The translations under genes and the position numbers were made by a program. 64,000 nucleotides of DNA from Komagataeibacter sucrofermentans DSM 15973 (lineage in GTDB: Bacteria; Pseudomonadota; Alphaproteobacteria; Acetobacterales; Acetobacteraceae). The notes under the pieces were generated by a model that ran no database searches, was not told where the DNA came from, and worked only from the letters and a program-made list of their open reading frames with translations. Location: assembly GCF_040581405.1 (NCBI RefSeq), contig NZ_CP137157.1, forward strand, positions 1,430,001 through 1,494,000, in the 5' to 3' direction. Every line of letters starts with the position of its first letter. Positions within the stretch are counted from its first letter, which is position 1. This document shows, piece after piece, positions 1-7,582 of this stretch.

Positions 1-1150
1 GCTCGATGCCTCCAGCGCTGCCGTGGCTTCCCGTCGCACATCGCCACGGATCAATAACCCGGCCGTTCAGGCACGCGCGGCAAAGGCGGACGCAACGCTC
101 GCCCGTCGGGCATCGCCTTTCAGCCAGCGCCGCCCGCGCCAGCAGGCCAGACTGCGCCTTCCCGCCTACCCCACCACCACGATCGGTTCCTTTCCCCAGA
201 CCCCGGAAATCCGCAAGGCGCGCGCAGCGCATGCCCGGGGCGCGCTTTCGACCGAGGCCTATAATACCTTCCTGCGCGAACAGACCGCCCGGGTTGTGAA
301 ATGGCAGGAGGAGGTCGCGCTTGATGTGCTGGTCCATGGCGAGTTCGAGCGCAATGACATGGTCCAGTATTTTGGCGAACAGTTGGCAGGCTTTGCATTC
401 ACCAGGCATGCATGGGTTCAGTCCTATGGCTCCCGTTATGTCCGCCCACCCATCATTTATGGTGATGTATCGCGCCCCAAACCCATGACAGTCGAATGGT
501 GGCGGTATGCGCAGTCACTGACCAGCCGCCCCATGAAGGGCATGCTGACCGGGCCGGTCACGATCCTGAACTGGTCTTTCGTGCGGGATGACCAGCCCCG
601 CAACGTCACCTGCCGCCAGATCGCCTTTGCCATTCGCGATGAGGTTGTCGATCTGGAAAAAGCCGGGGCGGCGATCATCCAGATTGATGAGGCAGCCCTG
701 CGCGAAGGCCTGCCGCTGCGCCATCGGGATTGGCAGCATTACCTTGACTGGGCTGTGGAAAGCTTCCGCATCGCGGCATGGGGCGTGGCAGATGCAACCC
801 AGATCCATACCCACATGTGCTACTCGGAGTTCAACGACATCATTGCCGCCATTGCGGCGATGGATGCAGATGTCATTTCCATCGAGACGGCGCGCTCCAG
901 GATGGAACTGCTCGAAGTCTTTGCCGATTACCATTACCCGGCGGAAATCGGGCCGGGCGTGTATGACATCCACTCCCCCCGCATCCCCACCGTGCAGGAG
1001 ATGGTTGAACTCCTGAAACTTGCGACCGAACGCCTGAGCGCCGATCAGTTGTGGGTCAACCCGGATTGCGGACTCAAGACCCGCAAATGGGAAGAAGTCA
1101 GGCCCGCGATCGAGAACATGGTAGCTGCCGCGCGGACCATGCGCGACTGA
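1..1150 (+). CDS. metE: Cobalamin-independent methionine synthase MetE, C-terminal part (5' end outside window)
   Basis: MetE transfers the methyl group of 5-methyltetrahydropteroyl-triglutamate to homocysteine to make methionine without B12, in the cytoplasm. The frame is open from the window edge, so the apparent GTG at 23 is internal. About 380 residues are visible, covering the end of the linker and the whole C-terminal catalytic barrel. Recognisable family blocks are [64 protein letters not shown] and NPDCGLKTR. The zinc ligands His and Cys of HTHMC, the Glu of SIET and the Cys of NPDC are all present, so the enzyme looks functional. Its own promoter or riboswitch would lie upstream of the window. 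Identification is secure. Confidence 0.96.
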   Translation, partial: LDASSAAVASRRTSPRINNPAVQARAAKADATLARRASPFSQRRPRQQARLRLPAYPTTTIGSFPQTPEIRKARAAHARGALSTEAYNTFLREQTARVVKWQEEVALDVLVHGEFERNDMVQYFGEQLAGFAFTRHAWVQSYGSRYVRPPIIYGDVSRPKPMTVEWWRYAQSLTSRPMKGMLTGPVTILNWSFVRDDQPRNVTCRQIAFAIRDEVVDLEKAGAAIIQIDEAALREGLPLRHRDWQHYLDWAVESFRIAAWGVADATQIHTHMCYSEFNDIIAAIAAMDADVISIETARSRMELLEVFADYHYPAEIGPGVYDIHSPRIPTVQEMVELLKLATERLSADQLWVNPDCGLKTRKWEEVRPAIENMVAAARTMRD

Positions 1151-1324
1151 CCTCCGCCCTCCCTTCCCTTCATATGACACGCCTCCGCCCCTGCCGGGTG
1201 GGGGCAACCGGCCTGCCTGCCCACGGCCAGCCCTTCGCTGCGTGCACACCGGCATCGCGTTTAGGGGAATTGGGCGTTGCCTTCGCTTCGCGCATAATCA
1301 GCACGACCCTTGATTGGCGATGGC

Positions 1325-1525
1325 CCCGCGCGAGCGGGTTAAAAGGGAACGCTGTAACGCCCCGGCCGGATCATCATGTTCCGGGGGCCAGTCAGCGGCT
1401 GCTCCCGCAACTGTATGCGGTATGCCACCGGTTCGTTCACCTGCGGGTGAGCCACTGTTTCCGGCAGGAAATGGGAAGGCGGGAACCGGCAGGCCATGAC
1501 TCGCGAGCCAGGAGACCTGCCTTCG
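1325..1525 (+). ncRNA. Cobalamin riboswitch 1 (orphan)
   Basis: The conserved cobalamin-aptamer blocks occur in order on the plus strand: AAAAGGGAACGC near 1341, GCTGCTCCCGCAACTGTA near 1399, GCCACTG near 1450, GGGAAGGC near 1471 and GAGCCAGGAGACCTGCC ending at 1521. It lies 175 bases after metE, in the same direction. No long gene follows directly. Next come a hairpin (1538-1563), a strong ribosome binding site and a 23-codon ORF. The next real gene is a DUF2147 protein at 1842. The regulated gene may have been lost, or the target may be the small ORF or the DUF2147 gene. Confidence 0.9.
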
Positions 1526-1537
1526 TCTGTGAACCAC

Positions 1538-1563
1538 GTCGTCGGGCGGGATGCACCGAAGGC
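1538..1563 (+). promoter_or_regulatory. Hairpin after riboswitch 1 (shared with riboswitches 2 and 3)
   Basis: Arms GTCGTCGG (1538-1545) and CCGAAGGC (1556-1563) enclose a 10-base loop beginning GCGGG. The same 8+10+8 architecture follows two other riboswitches in this window, with compensatory changes in the stem. It is followed by AGGAG, a likely ribosome binding site, so it may be the expression platform. That role is inferred. Confidence 0.6.
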
Positions 1564-1575
1564 AGGAGATTTCCC

Positions 1576-1647
1576 ATGCTGTATGGGAAACGCAGTCGCT
1601 TTGTGACCCGGCCTGATGGCCACAAGCCCATACCCGCAATTCCATGA
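1576..1647 (+). CDS. 23-codon ORF after riboswitch 1
   Basis: ATG at 1576 follows AGGAG at 1564-1568 with ideal spacing and lies directly after the riboswitch hairpin. The peptide (MLYGKRSRFV...PIPAIP) resembles nothing I recognise. It could be a leader peptide controlled by cobalamin, or the stub of a lost gene. Only its position and ribosome binding site support it. Confidence 0.3.
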   Translation: MLYGKRSRFVTRPDGHKPIPAIP

Positions 1648-1841
1648 GCCAGCCATCAGGACCGGCGTGTTTTCGCCATCGGGCCTGCACGGCCTGAGCA
1701 CGCCAGGCCGATGTTCCCATTCATTACAGGGCCATGGCCACAATGCCGGGATAGGCGCCCTGCGCCCCGGCATAAAAATTCTCCGTTATATCCGTCAAAT
1801 TTTACAACTTGCGGCAAGCACGGAACCACGAAAGAGACATC

Positions 1842-2315
1842 ATGCATACTGCGCAAAAAGCAACCGGCGTCTCGCTGCTTCTGAGCGCCCTGATCGCAGG
1901 CGTGGCCGTTCATGCACAGGTCCCGCCAGCGTCAACCCTTCCCCCTGCCGTGCTGGGGCAATGGGTCACGAAAAATCACAAGGGTGTTTTTGAAATCGCG
2001 CCATGCGGCACTCATCTGTGTGGCACGCTGGTAGGACTGGATTATAGTGACAGCGTTCCGCGCGACAGGACAGGGCGACCAGAATGCGGGCTGCCGATGC
2101 TGCGGGACTTTGCCAGGGATCCGGAGCAGGCAGACCGGTGGAATGGCTCGATCCTCGACCCCAATACCAACCATGTCTATCAGGCGCGTATATGGGTCAA
2201 TCAGGCAGGACAGCTCAAATTGCGGGGGTATCTTGGCATTCCCCTGTTCGGTCAGACGCAGACATGGCTCCCATATGGTGGTCACATCGGGCCGAACTGC
2301 AGGATGACGCCCTGA
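1842..2315 (+). CDS. DUF2147 family secreted protein
   Basis: A 157-residue protein starting MHTAQKATG with an N-terminal hydrophobic signal segment (SLLLSALIAGVAVHA). The mature part has the DUF2147 pattern: GQWVTKNHKGVFEIAPCG near the start, CGTLVGLDY, then a DRWNGSILDPNTNHVYQA block and LRGYLGIPLFGQTQTW near the end. The start at 1842 is chosen because AAGAGAC lies just upstream and a signal peptide follows. The family is small, probably periplasmic or envelope-associated, and of unknown function. It is the first full gene after the orphan cobalamin riboswitch, 317 bases downstream, which may or may not mean control by it. Confidence 0.8.
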   Translation: MHTAQKATGVSLLLSALIAGVAVHAQVPPASTLPPAVLGQWVTKNHKGVFEIAPCGTHLCGTLVGLDYSDSVPRDRTGRPECGLPMLRDFARDPEQADRWNGSILDPNTNHVYQARIWVNQAGQLKLRGYLGIPLFGQTQTWLPYGGHIGPNCRMTP

Positions 2316-2393
2316 CCCGTCCTGTCGGTCCGTGCCAGAACGATGCCCGCCAGTCATATCAAAAGACCGCGGGCATCGATCAAAGCCTGTCTG

Positions 2394-3491
2394 TTACCGT
2401 GCCCTGTCCTGTTTCATGCCTGGCGGAACGCCATTGTCGATCAGGAGCTGGCGTAGCGCCACGATGACCGGAAATACTTCCTGATTCCGGTCACCCCCCT
2501 GTTGCCGCCACGCCTGCTGTTCAAGTTCGACGATTTCCCGATCTTCGGCAAAGACGCGCTCGGTAAAGGCGATTAGCAACGGCCATGCCAGATCCAGTAA
2601 AAACGGGATTTTCAACCTGCGTATGGAAAGCAGGCCAAATACCCGGTTGGTCAGTTCTTCCCGATCCTGTGGCACATACGCGATCCACAGTTCCATGACC
2701 GGTTCATCTATCCCCTGCGTCTCGATCCGCAATGTCTGATAGGGATACTGCGTACGGATGGTCATGATATCCCGATAGGCGAAATCCCGGCCATCCTTGC
2801 GGCGCTGCCCGTAAATCAGGGCCTCGCTCAGCGGCTGCCTGCCAGACGTGCGGGCAAAGGTATAGCGGGCCTCCACGAAGTCCTCTCCCCGCTCCATGCC
2901 AAGAAACCGTGGTTTCATGCTTCCGACCAGTCGGCTGTGCAGGATCTGGTGGTTCATGTCCATCAGGTTTTCATGCATGAAGCTGTAGTGACACTGCACG
3001 ACTTTCCCAAACCGGCGGGTGCGGTAATGTGGGTCACGGACACGCGGAAAGTCCGGTAGCGCCACGCTGTCGGATTTTTCCAGATCCCCCATGAACACAA
3101 AGATGAGGCCATCTTTTTCCCTGCAGGCCCATGTCCGCAACCGTGGTGGTTCGTTTTCCAGCTTCATGCCGGGGGAAAAACACTGGCCACGCCGACTGTA
3201 TTTCAGCCCATGATATGCACAGCGGACAAAATCCCCGCACACTTCTCCCTTGCTGAGCGGTAACTGCCGGTGGGGGCAGACATCATCCAGCGCAAAGATG
3301 GCCCCGGCCTCGGGCCTGACCACCACAATGGGCTGCCCCGCGTACCGTACGCCGATCGCCCTGCCCCGACGCAGTTCGCGCGACCATGCAACCGGATACC
3401 AGAAATCCGGATTGCTGCGGATACGACGGATATCCTGCTGTGGCGAGGCCACCCCATCCGGGATGGCTGTTTCCGATGTATTTCCTGTCAT
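2394..3491 (-). CDS. Rieske non-haem iron oxygenase (aromatic-ring-hydroxylating type alpha subunit)
   Basis: A 365-residue oxygenase. The Rieske [2Fe-2S] motif C-x-H-x16-C-x2-H is exact: Cys72, His74, Cys91, His94. The mononuclear iron motif N-x2-D-x2-H-x3-H is present around residues 175-185, with His181 and His185 as ligands. Proteins of this architecture oxidise or demethylate small molecules with O2 and a separate reductase, and no reductase is encoded nearby. It starts 15 bases after a free-standing MetE N-terminal-domain gene and is presumably cotranscribed with it behind cobalamin riboswitch 2, so it should be expressed when B12 is scarce. Substrate unknown. The family assignment is firm. 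Confidence 0.88.
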   Translation of the reverse strand: MTGNTSETAIPDGVASPQQDIRRIRSNPDFWYPVAWSRELRRGRAIGVRYAGQPIVVVRPEAGAIFALDDVCPHRQLPLSKGEVCGDFVRCAYHGLKYSRRGQCFSPGMKLENEPPRLRTWACREKDGLIFVFMGDLEKSDSVALPDFPRVRDPHYRTRRFGKVVQCHYSFMHENLMDMNHQILHSRLVGSMKPRFLGMERGEDFVEARYTFARTSGRQPLSEALIYGQRRKDGRDFAYRDIMTIRTQYPYQTLRIETQGIDEPVMELWIAYVPQDREELTNRVFGLLSIRRLKIPFLLDLAWPLLIAFTERVFAEDREIVELEQQAWRQQGGDRNQEVFPVIVALRQLLIDNGVPPGMKQDRAR

Positions 3492-3506
3492 GATATTTTC
3501 AATGTC

Positions 3507-4463
3507 TCACGCTGTTGTCCGCACACGGGACAAAACGGATGTCGTTTTCGCAGAAGTCGTGAATGGACGTCCCTCGGTGCACCCATCATGAATTCTCATC
3601 AGATCAGACAGTATATTGCACGGACCCGGGAATGGGGCCCTACCGTCGCTTTTCCTGATATTCATGGCCGTTGACGGCGTTACGATCAGCAGGCGTCGTG
3701 GATACTTCGCCCTGATATCCCCTATCCATCGCACGGCACTGCATATGTCTGTTGGAAACCGGTTCAGGCCATCCACAAATCCCAGCAGGAGACCGCATCG
3801 CGGGTTAAGGTGGGAAAGAACATAGGGCAGTTCAGCGCCACCCCGCACCATATCGACATGCAGTCCGCCCATTGGCAGCGACATCACGTGCGGCAGGTTG
3901 CGCCAGAACCCGCCGCCACCTCCCACGAGAACAAGTTCCACCGCCTGTCCGGACATCTCCTCAGTCATGGCGCGCCAGGCGAAATCCATCGCCGTGATGC
4001 GTTCTTCTGTCATGGGGCCGGCCGTCATAACCGGTTCGTGAATCTGAACCCGGAAACAGCCGGCCATGGCAAGCGCATTCAGGACTGCCTTGTACACCGG
4101 AAGCAACTTCAATAACGACCGCACCGGGTCCGTACCGTCACTTTGGCTGCAGGAGGCAAGAAAACTGACCGGCCCCAGCATTATCGGCACGGTTGTTATG
4201 CCCCCTCGCCATGCGCTCACAAATGCATCCAGGGCAGGATTGCAGCATAGCTTGAATACCGTTTGATCCGTCAGTTCCGGAGCAGTTTTCCTACGATCAG
4301 ATCCGGTGTCATCCAGTCCGACCATTCGTGCAGTCTGCAGCACGCGGTCATGCCCGTCTGGACAGGAATTGGAAGTGACATGCGATATGCCAGCGTCTCG
4401 CTGGAGCGCAATGAAGTCCGGGGTGTCAAAATCCGTGCCCCCGAGCGTGCCGGTCAGCAGCAT
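3507..4463 (-). CDS. Free-standing MetE N-terminal-domain homologue
   Basis: A 318-residue protein matching the N-terminal barrel of cobalamin-independent methionine synthase, not the catalytic C-terminal one. Parallels to E. coli MetE are QRDAGISHV (QKQAGIDLL), MLGPVSFL (LLGPVTWL), LLPVYKAVLNALA (ILPVYQQVLAELA), VQIHEPVM (VQIDEPAL), LPMGGLHVDMV (LPVQGLHVDLV) and GFVDGLNRFPTDI (GLINGRNVWRADL). The C-terminal HTHMC and NPDCG zinc-site blocks are absent, so classical MetE catalysis is unlikely. It lies behind a cobalamin riboswitch and ahead of a Rieske oxygenase gene 15 bases downstream. The homology is clear. The biochemical role is unknown. Confidence 0.82.
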   Translation of the reverse strand: MLLTGTLGGTDFDTPDFIALQRDAGISHVTSNSCPDGHDRVLQTARMVGLDDTGSDRRKTAPELTDQTVFKLCCNPALDAFVSAWRGGITTVPIMLGPVSFLASCSQSDGTDPVRSLLKLLPVYKAVLNALAMAGCFRVQIHEPVMTAGPMTEERITAMDFAWRAMTEEMSGQAVELVLVGGGGGFWRNLPHVMSLPMGGLHVDMVRGGAELPYVLSHLNPRCGLLLGFVDGLNRFPTDICSAVRWIGDIRAKYPRRLLIVTPSTAMNIRKSDGRAPFPGPCNILSDLMRIHDGCTEGRPFTTSAKTTSVLSRVRTTA

Positions 4464-4573
4464 GGCGGGCCGCCGCCTGGCTGTGTGTCATCGCACCAGA
4501 TTCTGATTTCAGTTGTTCCCTGCCCTTTGCGGATAGCGGGCAGGCCCATGCATGGCTGCAAGGCTTGGCTCCT

Positions 4574-4599
4574 GCCTCCGGTTCTTCCCGCCCGGCGGC
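4574..4599 (-). promoter_or_regulatory. Hairpin after riboswitch 2
   Basis: Read on the minus strand, GCCGCCGG, a 10-base loop beginning GCGGG, then CCGGAGGC. It has the same geometry as the hairpins after riboswitches 1 and 3 and starts about 15 bases after the ACCTGCC end of the aptamer. It is followed by AGGAG. It is probably part of the expression platform. Confidence 0.6.
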
Positions 4600-4613
4600 C
4601 GTGAGATCGACAG

Positions 4614-4812
4614 TGGCAGGTCTCCTGGCTCGCGGATTATCGAAGATCGTTTCCGCCTTCCCGTTGCTGTTGCAACAGTGGCCCATTTTCTGACGAAAAT
4701 GGCCGATACGACCCCATACCGCTTACAGTTGCGGGAGCAGCTACCGACTGACTTCCGGGGCGGACCCTGCCGAAGTGGAACGGTATTCCCTTTTCATCCG
4801 TTTGCACGGAAC
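4614..4812 (-). ncRNA. Cobalamin riboswitch 2
   Basis: On the minus strand the blocks appear in order: GATGAAAAGGGAA, GCTGCTCCCGCAACTGTAA, GCCACTG, GGGAAGGC and GAGCCAGGAGACCTGCC. This is a complete class-I cobalamin aptamer. The downstream gene is the MetE N-domain homologue starting at 4463, followed by the Rieske oxygenase, so the pair is expected to be repressed by cobalamin. Confidence 0.93.
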
Positions 4813-4990
4813 CACTGACTGTGTCGGAAAAGATTATGCCATTGCCTGCACGTTTCCAGCAATGTTTTCCCGTCAATGCTGATTAGAGGGATGAAGGCGC
4901 TCTCTGGTTGATCATTTCGAGCGCATTCAACCACATATCTTTAGATAAAATCAGGATGTATATCCCCGGCCCGAGCCGGGACCTTCCCAT

Positions 4991-6661
4991 CTAAAAAGTA
5001 ATATTGCTATGCAGACCAAAAATGGCCTCGTCGCCGGTGCGGCGGGTGGGGAAAGACGGATCGCTGCCGCCGCCTGCGGGATGCCAGACGTACTGGAAGT
5101 CAGGCTGCATGACCATCCATGGCGTGACCTGGGCCTGATAGGTCAGTTCAAGATGGTTTTCATTGCCCGGTACCAGCGACTGACTATCCCGGTTGAACTG
5201 GCGGAACCCTGAACTGGCGCGGCCAATGCCCCAGCCCAGTCCGATCGTGTCATTGTCGCGCCCCTTGAACGGTGCCTTCAGGTTGACGCCGGCATCAATG
5301 GCGAAGCTGATCTGGTTACGATCGCCGCCATTGCCTGTTGCGCGCACGAATACGCCCACCGAACGAGCAGATGTAAGCGATGGCCGCCAGATCATCTGGT
5401 CGATGATGCCATAGACCATCCAGTTGCCCCGGTCCCAGCGCGAGGTCAGGTCGCTTTGTGACGTAGCGCTGGTGGCATTCGCCACTGCAGCCCCCAGCGA
5501 GCCACCATTGCGGTTGTAGCGGTAATCGGCAAACTTCGCGGTATCATAGTAGCCGCCCAGCTTGTACACGCCCGGCAGGCCGGGGTTCTTGGTCACGTTC
5601 GACATATCGGCAGGCTGGGGGTTGAGCGCGTATTGCAGTTCGGTCATCAGCAGCGCGCCGGTGCCCATGTTGAAGTTCGTGCCATTGGCGCCGTTATAGG
5701 TCTGGCTGGTGGGGTCGCTGTTGCTACCGAGATCCGACCCCGTGGCCTGCTGGATGGGCGTTGAGTTGTAGCGGTTGCCCGGCGGGTTGTCGTCGGCTGC
5801 GGCAAACATGAAGGTGAACTTCTCGCTCGGGCGGTAGCGGATGCGGATGGCGGGCGAGGACAGTGGCCAGGACGGGCCGCCACCATACAGGTTGACCGAG
5901 GGCGCCATGGGCCAGCCAAAATTGGCGTTCAGGTAGAGGGATGCATAATCGCTGACCAGAAATTCGGTATCAAGGTCCTGCTGACCAATCTTTACGTCCA
6001 GCTTGCCATTGAGAAAGGACTGCTGGTACCACAGCTCGAACAGCCGTGTGGAGCGGTCGGCCTCGAACCCGCTGATGGGGTTGAAGTTATTCAGGTGATC
6101 CTGCGAGATCGAACGCCCGCGGGTCTGCAGCGCGCTGACATTGAACAGGCCGCCCTTCAGCCCGAACAGCTTTTCGGTATCGACGGTCAGGGTGGGCATG
6201 GTCACGCCATCATAGGAGGGGCCGGTGCTGGAGCCCTGGCCATCGCCATTGGTGCTGGGGGAGCCACCGGTGCCGTTGCCCCAGACTTCATCGACTTCCT
6301 GAATGTCAAAGCTGATGCCGTGCTTGTACAGCCACGACCGTGCGCCCCACATGTTGCCCAGCAGGTTGCCGCTTGTATCGAGCCTGTCGCCATCGCCTGC
6401 GGTTTTTTCTTCCGCTTCGGCGGAGGCGCGTTCGGAATCACGCACGGTGGCGGGGTCGATCTGTTCGACAAGTGGGGTGGAGTTGCCGAGGCGGGCGCGA
6501 TCTTCCGCGATCTGCGTCTGGGGTGCCTGGGCATAGGCAGTTGAATAAGCGAAGAGACTGCCTGCCAAGGTAAAATTCGCAAAAAAAACGCGGGCCGGGT
6601 GTCGTAAGACAAACGAGGAGCCGAGAAATGTCATTGGAAAGAAGAGCCTGTGTGGAAGCAT
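4991..6661 (-). CDS. OprB-family (carbohydrate-selective type) outer membrane porin
   Basis: A 556-residue outer membrane protein with an N-terminal signal segment ending near STAYAQA (residue about 46). The middle and end have the OprB pattern: DTSGNLLGNMWGARSWLYKHGISF, LFNVSALQTRGRSIS, LFELWYQQSFLNGKLDVKIGQQD, then many aromatic beta strands and a C-terminal phenylalanine (SNITF), the usual signature for barrel insertion. Family members carry sugars and other small solutes passively across the outer membrane. Unusually, a cobalamin riboswitch lies 150 bases upstream, so the transported compound may relate to B12, its precursors or cobalt; that is inference. A later ATG at 6634 is an alternative start. 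Confidence 0.88.
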   Translation of the reverse strand: MLPHRLFFPMTFLGSSFVLRHPARVFFANFTLAGSLFAYSTAYAQAPQTQIAEDRARLGNSTPLVEQIDPATVRDSERASAEAEEKTAGDGDRLDTSGNLLGNMWGARSWLYKHGISFDIQEVDEVWGNGTGGSPSTNGDGQGSSTGPSYDGVTMPTLTVDTEKLFGLKGGLFNVSALQTRGRSISQDHLNNFNPISGFEADRSTRLFELWYQQSFLNGKLDVKIGQQDLDTEFLVSDYASLYLNANFGWPMAPSVNLYGGGPSWPLSSPAIRIRYRPSEKFTFMFAAADDNPPGNRYNSTPIQQATGSDLGSNSDPTSQTYNGANGTNFNMGTGALLMTELQYALNPQPADMSNVTKNPGLPGVYKLGGYYDTAKFADYRYNRNGGSLGAAVANATSATSQSDLTSRWDRGNWMVYGIIDQMIWRPSLTSARSVGVFVRATGNGGDRNQISFAIDAGVNLKAPFKGRDNDTIGLGWGIGRASSGFRQFNRDSQSLVPGNENHLELTYQAQVTPWMVMQPDFQYVWHPAGGGSDPSFPTRRTGDEAIFGLHSNITF

Positions 6662-6771
6662 TGATTAAAAAGAAACAGGGATTTCAACAGTTGTCATTTC
6701 CCGACAGGAAAATGAACACCCGCGCCATCACGACAGGACATCAGGGAAAACAAGACATCGTACCTTGACCC

Positions 6772-6797
6772 GCCTCCGGCTCCACCCGCCCGGCGAC
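6772..6797 (-). promoter_or_regulatory. Hairpin after riboswitch 3
   Basis: Minus-strand GTCGCCGG, a 10-base loop beginning GCGGG, then CCGGAGGC: the third copy of the hairpin that follows the cobalamin aptamers. After it, a weak ribosome site precedes a 5-codon ORF (MSCFP, ATG at 6758), which may be chance. Confidence 0.58.
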
Positions 6798-6810
6798 ATA
6801 TCTGGACTCG

Positions 6811-7016
6811 ACGGCAGGTCTCCTGACTTACGGGTCACCGCGCTACATCCGCCTTCCCAACCAATGTCAGTGGCTGCTGCCAGGATATGGCAGCTAAGGT
6901 TGTAACGCTCGCCGTCTACAGTTGCGGGGGCAGTTGCCGACTGGACTCCCGGAGAGAAATTCTCCAGCCAGAGTCACACGACATTCCCTTTTCACCCGTT
7001 CGCACGGGACCGTCGA
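6811..7016 (-). ncRNA. Cobalamin riboswitch 3
   Basis: Minus-strand blocks: GGTGAAAAGGGAA near 6995, a variant GCAACTGCCCCCGCAACTGT block, GCCACTG, GGGAAGGC, then GTCAGGAGACCTGCC ending at 6813. It reads toward the OprB-type porin that starts at 6661. Confidence 0.9.
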
Positions 7017-7207
7017 CTTAATATTTGGTCTTATATGATTCTTCGATCTGGCAACGCAAGAGAGGATAATACGGATAATCACGCCAGATTCGAATTTTCC
7101 ATCATCAATTCTGCCAGTTATTTCAAGGGCGCGCCTGTTTGTTTCAAATCATGTCAGGCCATGCGCTTTTTGGAGTTTTAGATTGGGAGAGAGTAGATTA
7201 TACGACA

Positions 7208-7340
7208 GCCAACCATGCACGCGGAAGTCGGTGAAATTCCGGCACGGTTGCGCCACTGTAAACAGGACGGAATGATCTTCCTTATCCGCCTGAAAGTCAG
7301 ACCCGCGCATGGTCCATTCCACGCGAGACAGGACGCATTA
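7208..7340 (+). ncRNA. Cobalamin riboswitch 4 (short, cbtAB-associated)
   Basis: The aptamer core GTCGGTGAAATTCCGGC, then GGTTGCGCCACTGTAAAC, then CTGAAAGTCAGACC, sits directly before cbtB and cbtA. It is the shorter cobalamin-riboswitch layout usual before cobalt-transporter genes. It ends close to the GGGGAG ribosome site at 7348-7353, which suggests translational control. Confidence 0.82.
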
Positions 7341-7357
7341 TTCCTGGGGAGTCGTTA

Positions 7358-7567
7358 ATGATGTCTGCTACTGCTACAGGTTCTCACGCCATTCCCGCGC
7401 CTATTCCCGTAAGGGAAATCGTGCCATGGCTGGTTTTTGGTCTGCTGATGCTTCTCGCCCTCTATTTTGTCGGGGCTGAAGAAGGAGCGACGTCCATTAT
7501 TCCTGGCATGTATGTTCATGAATGGGTTCATGACAGCCGTCATCTCCTGGGTTTTCCCTGCCACTAA
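7358..7567 (+). CDS. cbtB: Cobalt transporter subunit CbtB
   Basis: A 69-residue membrane protein with one transmembrane segment (residues about 24-42) and the CbtB C-terminal metal-binding signature HEWVHDSRHLLGFPCH. CbtB works with CbtA in a predicted cobalt uptake system that feeds cobalamin synthesis. A GGGGAG ribosome site lies 8 bases upstream of tandem ATGs at 7358 and 7361. It is preceded by a cobalamin riboswitch and followed 15 bases later by cbtA. Name and role come from the family; the riboswitch context agrees. Confidence 0.92.
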   Translation: MMSATATGSHAIPAPIPVREIVPWLVFGLLMLLALYFVGAEEGATSIIPGMYVHEWVHDSRHLLGFPCH

Positions 7568-7582
7568 CGGGAAGCCGGAACA

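Noticed and set aside
1051-1647. Plus-strand ORF of 198 codons spanning the end of metE and riboswitch 1
   Set aside because: Runs through a highly structured riboswitch in a different frame from metE; only its last 23 codons have a ribosome site.
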